Assembly: GCA_027922465.2 (NCBI GenBank)
Contig: BQMF02000304.1
Coordinates: 1 to 64,000, forward strand
Direction of reading: 5' to 3'
DNA: 64,000 bases
From: Turritopsis dohrnii
Lineage: Eukaryota; Cnidaria; Hydrozoa; Anthoathecata; Oceaniidae
Each line of letters begins with the position of its first letter. The first letter of the stretch is position 1. Under the pieces are notes generated by a model, which ran no database searches, was not told the origin of the DNA, and saw only the letters and a list, made by a program, of their open reading frames with translations. The position numbers were made by a program, and so were the translations under genes. Shown here piece by piece: positions 62,275 through 64,000 of the stretch.

Positions 62275-63300
62275 TTGATTTTACGGTGGTAATTAGTTGG
62301 TGTAAATAGGGTCTAATCGTAAAACACCAGCAAATTAATTTATTAAGGATAGTCATCACCCCTTGCTGCATGTTTTCAGTTTTGTGTCCATAACTTTTGA
62401 TGTGGTTATTTTTTCATGAACAAAGTATATATTTTTGAAAACCTTATAAAATTCCCGATCTAATGAATATAATTTTATTTTCAATATATATATATTTAGT
62501 TTTAAAAAGTTATTGCGGATAAGAGCATTTTGAAAAGGCTTAATTTCTAGGAGCTCCACGGACCCTTTGAAAAATATTTTCTGCGACATTTTTATGTCAT
62601 TGTGTTCTATGTTTACTAATTTTAAAAAAGTTACTACAGTTTTTCTAAACAAGCCCTAGTTCTGATGAAATAAAAGATTTACGAAAAACACTCATTAAAA
62701 TAGCCTTTCCTTGACTTTCTCCCTTCATCGCAGAGCGAATATTTGCTTAAAAAAAAAAACTGTAGTAACGTTTTGTTCTTATAAACCTATTCTTTCAATT
62801 GCAAAAAACTATGTAACGATACCTCCATCGTAGGGGTTTTTGGAGGTATTTAAAGACAGATAAGTAACGCAAAAATACTTATCGAGAAAACGTCTTCCAA
62901 AGAAATTCCATTTTGCGATCAGTTGAATAAACCACTTTACAAAAGAAATAATAGCTGTTATTTGCTTTACATGAATAATTAATAAGTCTACTATTAAAAG
63001 AGAACATAGTTCTTGTAAACATGCTGAATAGGTTCTGTAAACAAATTGCAATAAGCATGAAATGAAATACCCCTAAATTTAAAATATTGTACCAAATGAT
63101 AAATTTTTATAGCATCATATATACATTTTCAGAAAGCTCTCTGAAAGCTTTATCTTTTTATGAAATATAAAAAATTTTTTTTCTATTACAGGGGTGATGA
63201 CTATCCTTAAAAGACAAAAAATCTATACATGCCGTGAGGCGTGTTAACATATGTTTTTTTATAAGAGCTCGAAAAAACAGAAGAAAAAAATGTAGAAAAA
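62275..63300. repeat. dispersed repeat interrupted by an 860-bp element
   Basis: The flanks 62275-62346 and 63207-63300 are together collinear with the reverse complement of 36377-36545, which shows the uninterrupted arrangement. Confidence 0.75.
62347..63206. mobile_element. piggyBac-like 860-bp non-autonomous element
   Basis: Perfect 16-bp inverted ends GGATAGTCATCACCCC and GGGGTGATGACTATCC are flanked by TTAA on both sides (62343-62346 and 63207-63210). TTAA duplication is the piggyBac signature. Minus-strand frames of 98 (62356-62652) and 80 (62809-63051) residues show no transposase motif. Long inverted words inside (for example the GTTACTACAG region) remain unexplained. Confidence 0.85.
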
Positions 63301-64000
63301 AATGTGTTTCTTCGAAAAAGAAAATGTTTTTAATTATATATAATTTCATGAAACGAAAAATGAATTCGAACAAATAACTGCCGAAGGTAATAAGAAGGTC
63401 TGAACTGAGATTTTACTAACAAGAATAACATGTCTATTTTCAAGTACTTTTTCTTCAAATTTTGATATCACTGATTAAATATTTTATTTTATCATTGTCC
63501 CCGTTTAATGCAGCAGTCGCATGTTTTTTTTTAGTAAAAAAAAAAAAAAAAAATGCAGGTTGAGCTGCTTCGCCATGACGATGATTTGTTTTTCATTTGA
63601 TTTCACAAACATGTTTTATCAATTATACGACGAAGAGCAAACAATTTTCCTTGCAAACATTAACATCTACTTTGTTCGATGAATTCATTGAATATTGTTA
63701 GGGGTAATGTAATGACTTCCAGTGTACTGAAAGAAAATGCCATTCATTTTATTCCCGTACAAAACAAGTAAAAAATAATATACGCGACCTAATATTTTAT
63801 AAAATTCATGTACAAAATAATCGCTAGTTGGCGTTCGTGCACGAACAAGTAATGTTTTTCCATGGTACCTTCACATCGAAAAAGTCCTAATATTTGTACG
63901 TCACGTACACGATTTGTCAACCCCTGGAGTTTTCAACAAATATATTTTCAAATCAGATGTTAAAAAAATAAATGTTCATTCAAATAAAATCAAAATGTTT
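63301..64000. other. no gene recognised; poly-A run
   Basis: AT-rich DNA with an A-run at about 63536-63553. No coding or RNA signal seen. Confidence 0.35.

Overview
The window is metazoan nuclear DNA. It is AT-rich and carries two ordinary multi-exon host genes, both on the minus strand: a UFD1 homologue (about 38578-41338) and a C11orf54-type ester hydrolase (56541-59467). It also has a cluster of three divergent single-exon BTB/POZ-like genes (51635-55752), short TTAGGG-type tracts and a very heavy load of nested transposable elements. I cannot name the species. The proteins of the large element resemble those familiar from cnidarian Polintons, so a cnidarian or another early-branching invertebrate is my inference only.

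The main object is a Maverick/Polinton of about 17.3 kb (about 8460-25727). It encodes a protein-primed DNA polymerase B, an rve integrase, a double jelly-roll major capsid protein, a probable minor capsid (penton) protein, an FtsK/HerA packaging ATPase, several small membrane proteins, a BRO/MSV199-like regulator, and a protein of ten 27-residue ankyrin-like repeats. I could not find the usual adenovirus-type protease. The genes are packed head to tail or head to head. A TATAATAAA-like motif sits directly before most starts, an 18-bp cassette is shared by two divergent gene pairs, and perfect inverted repeats lie at the 3' ends of most gene blocks. The terminal repeats hold arrays of CRE-type TGACGTCA palindromes plus an AP-1-type inverted repeat. 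They run into the coding sequence of both outermost genes (polymerase and ankyrin protein), which therefore share an N-terminal leader. Two genes are broken: a SAP/Rho-N-like plus zinc-ribbon gene has lost its frame, and a conserved membrane protein gene has an in-frame TGA and a tRNA-derived SINE.

Left of the Polinton is a 6.3-kb element with 26-bp terminal inverted repeats (1838-8110), filled with foldback arms and tandem arrays. Right of it come a 128-bp satellite, a Harbinger transposase relic, and a 6.3-kb element (30074-36370) with long inverted termini and a perfect 6-bp target duplication. That element carries a HECT-like (E3 ubiquitin-ligase-like) gene converging on a decayed integrase-core DDE transposase gene. 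Further right are a foldback MITE, the UFD1 gene, a Penelope-like retroelement with an inverted 5' copy (itself interrupted by a TTAA-type element that contains a smaller TA-type element), two copies of one hAT-like MITE, the BTB cluster, the C11orf54 gene, a tRNA-derived SINE, and a piggyBac-like 860-bp element whose empty target site is also present in this window.
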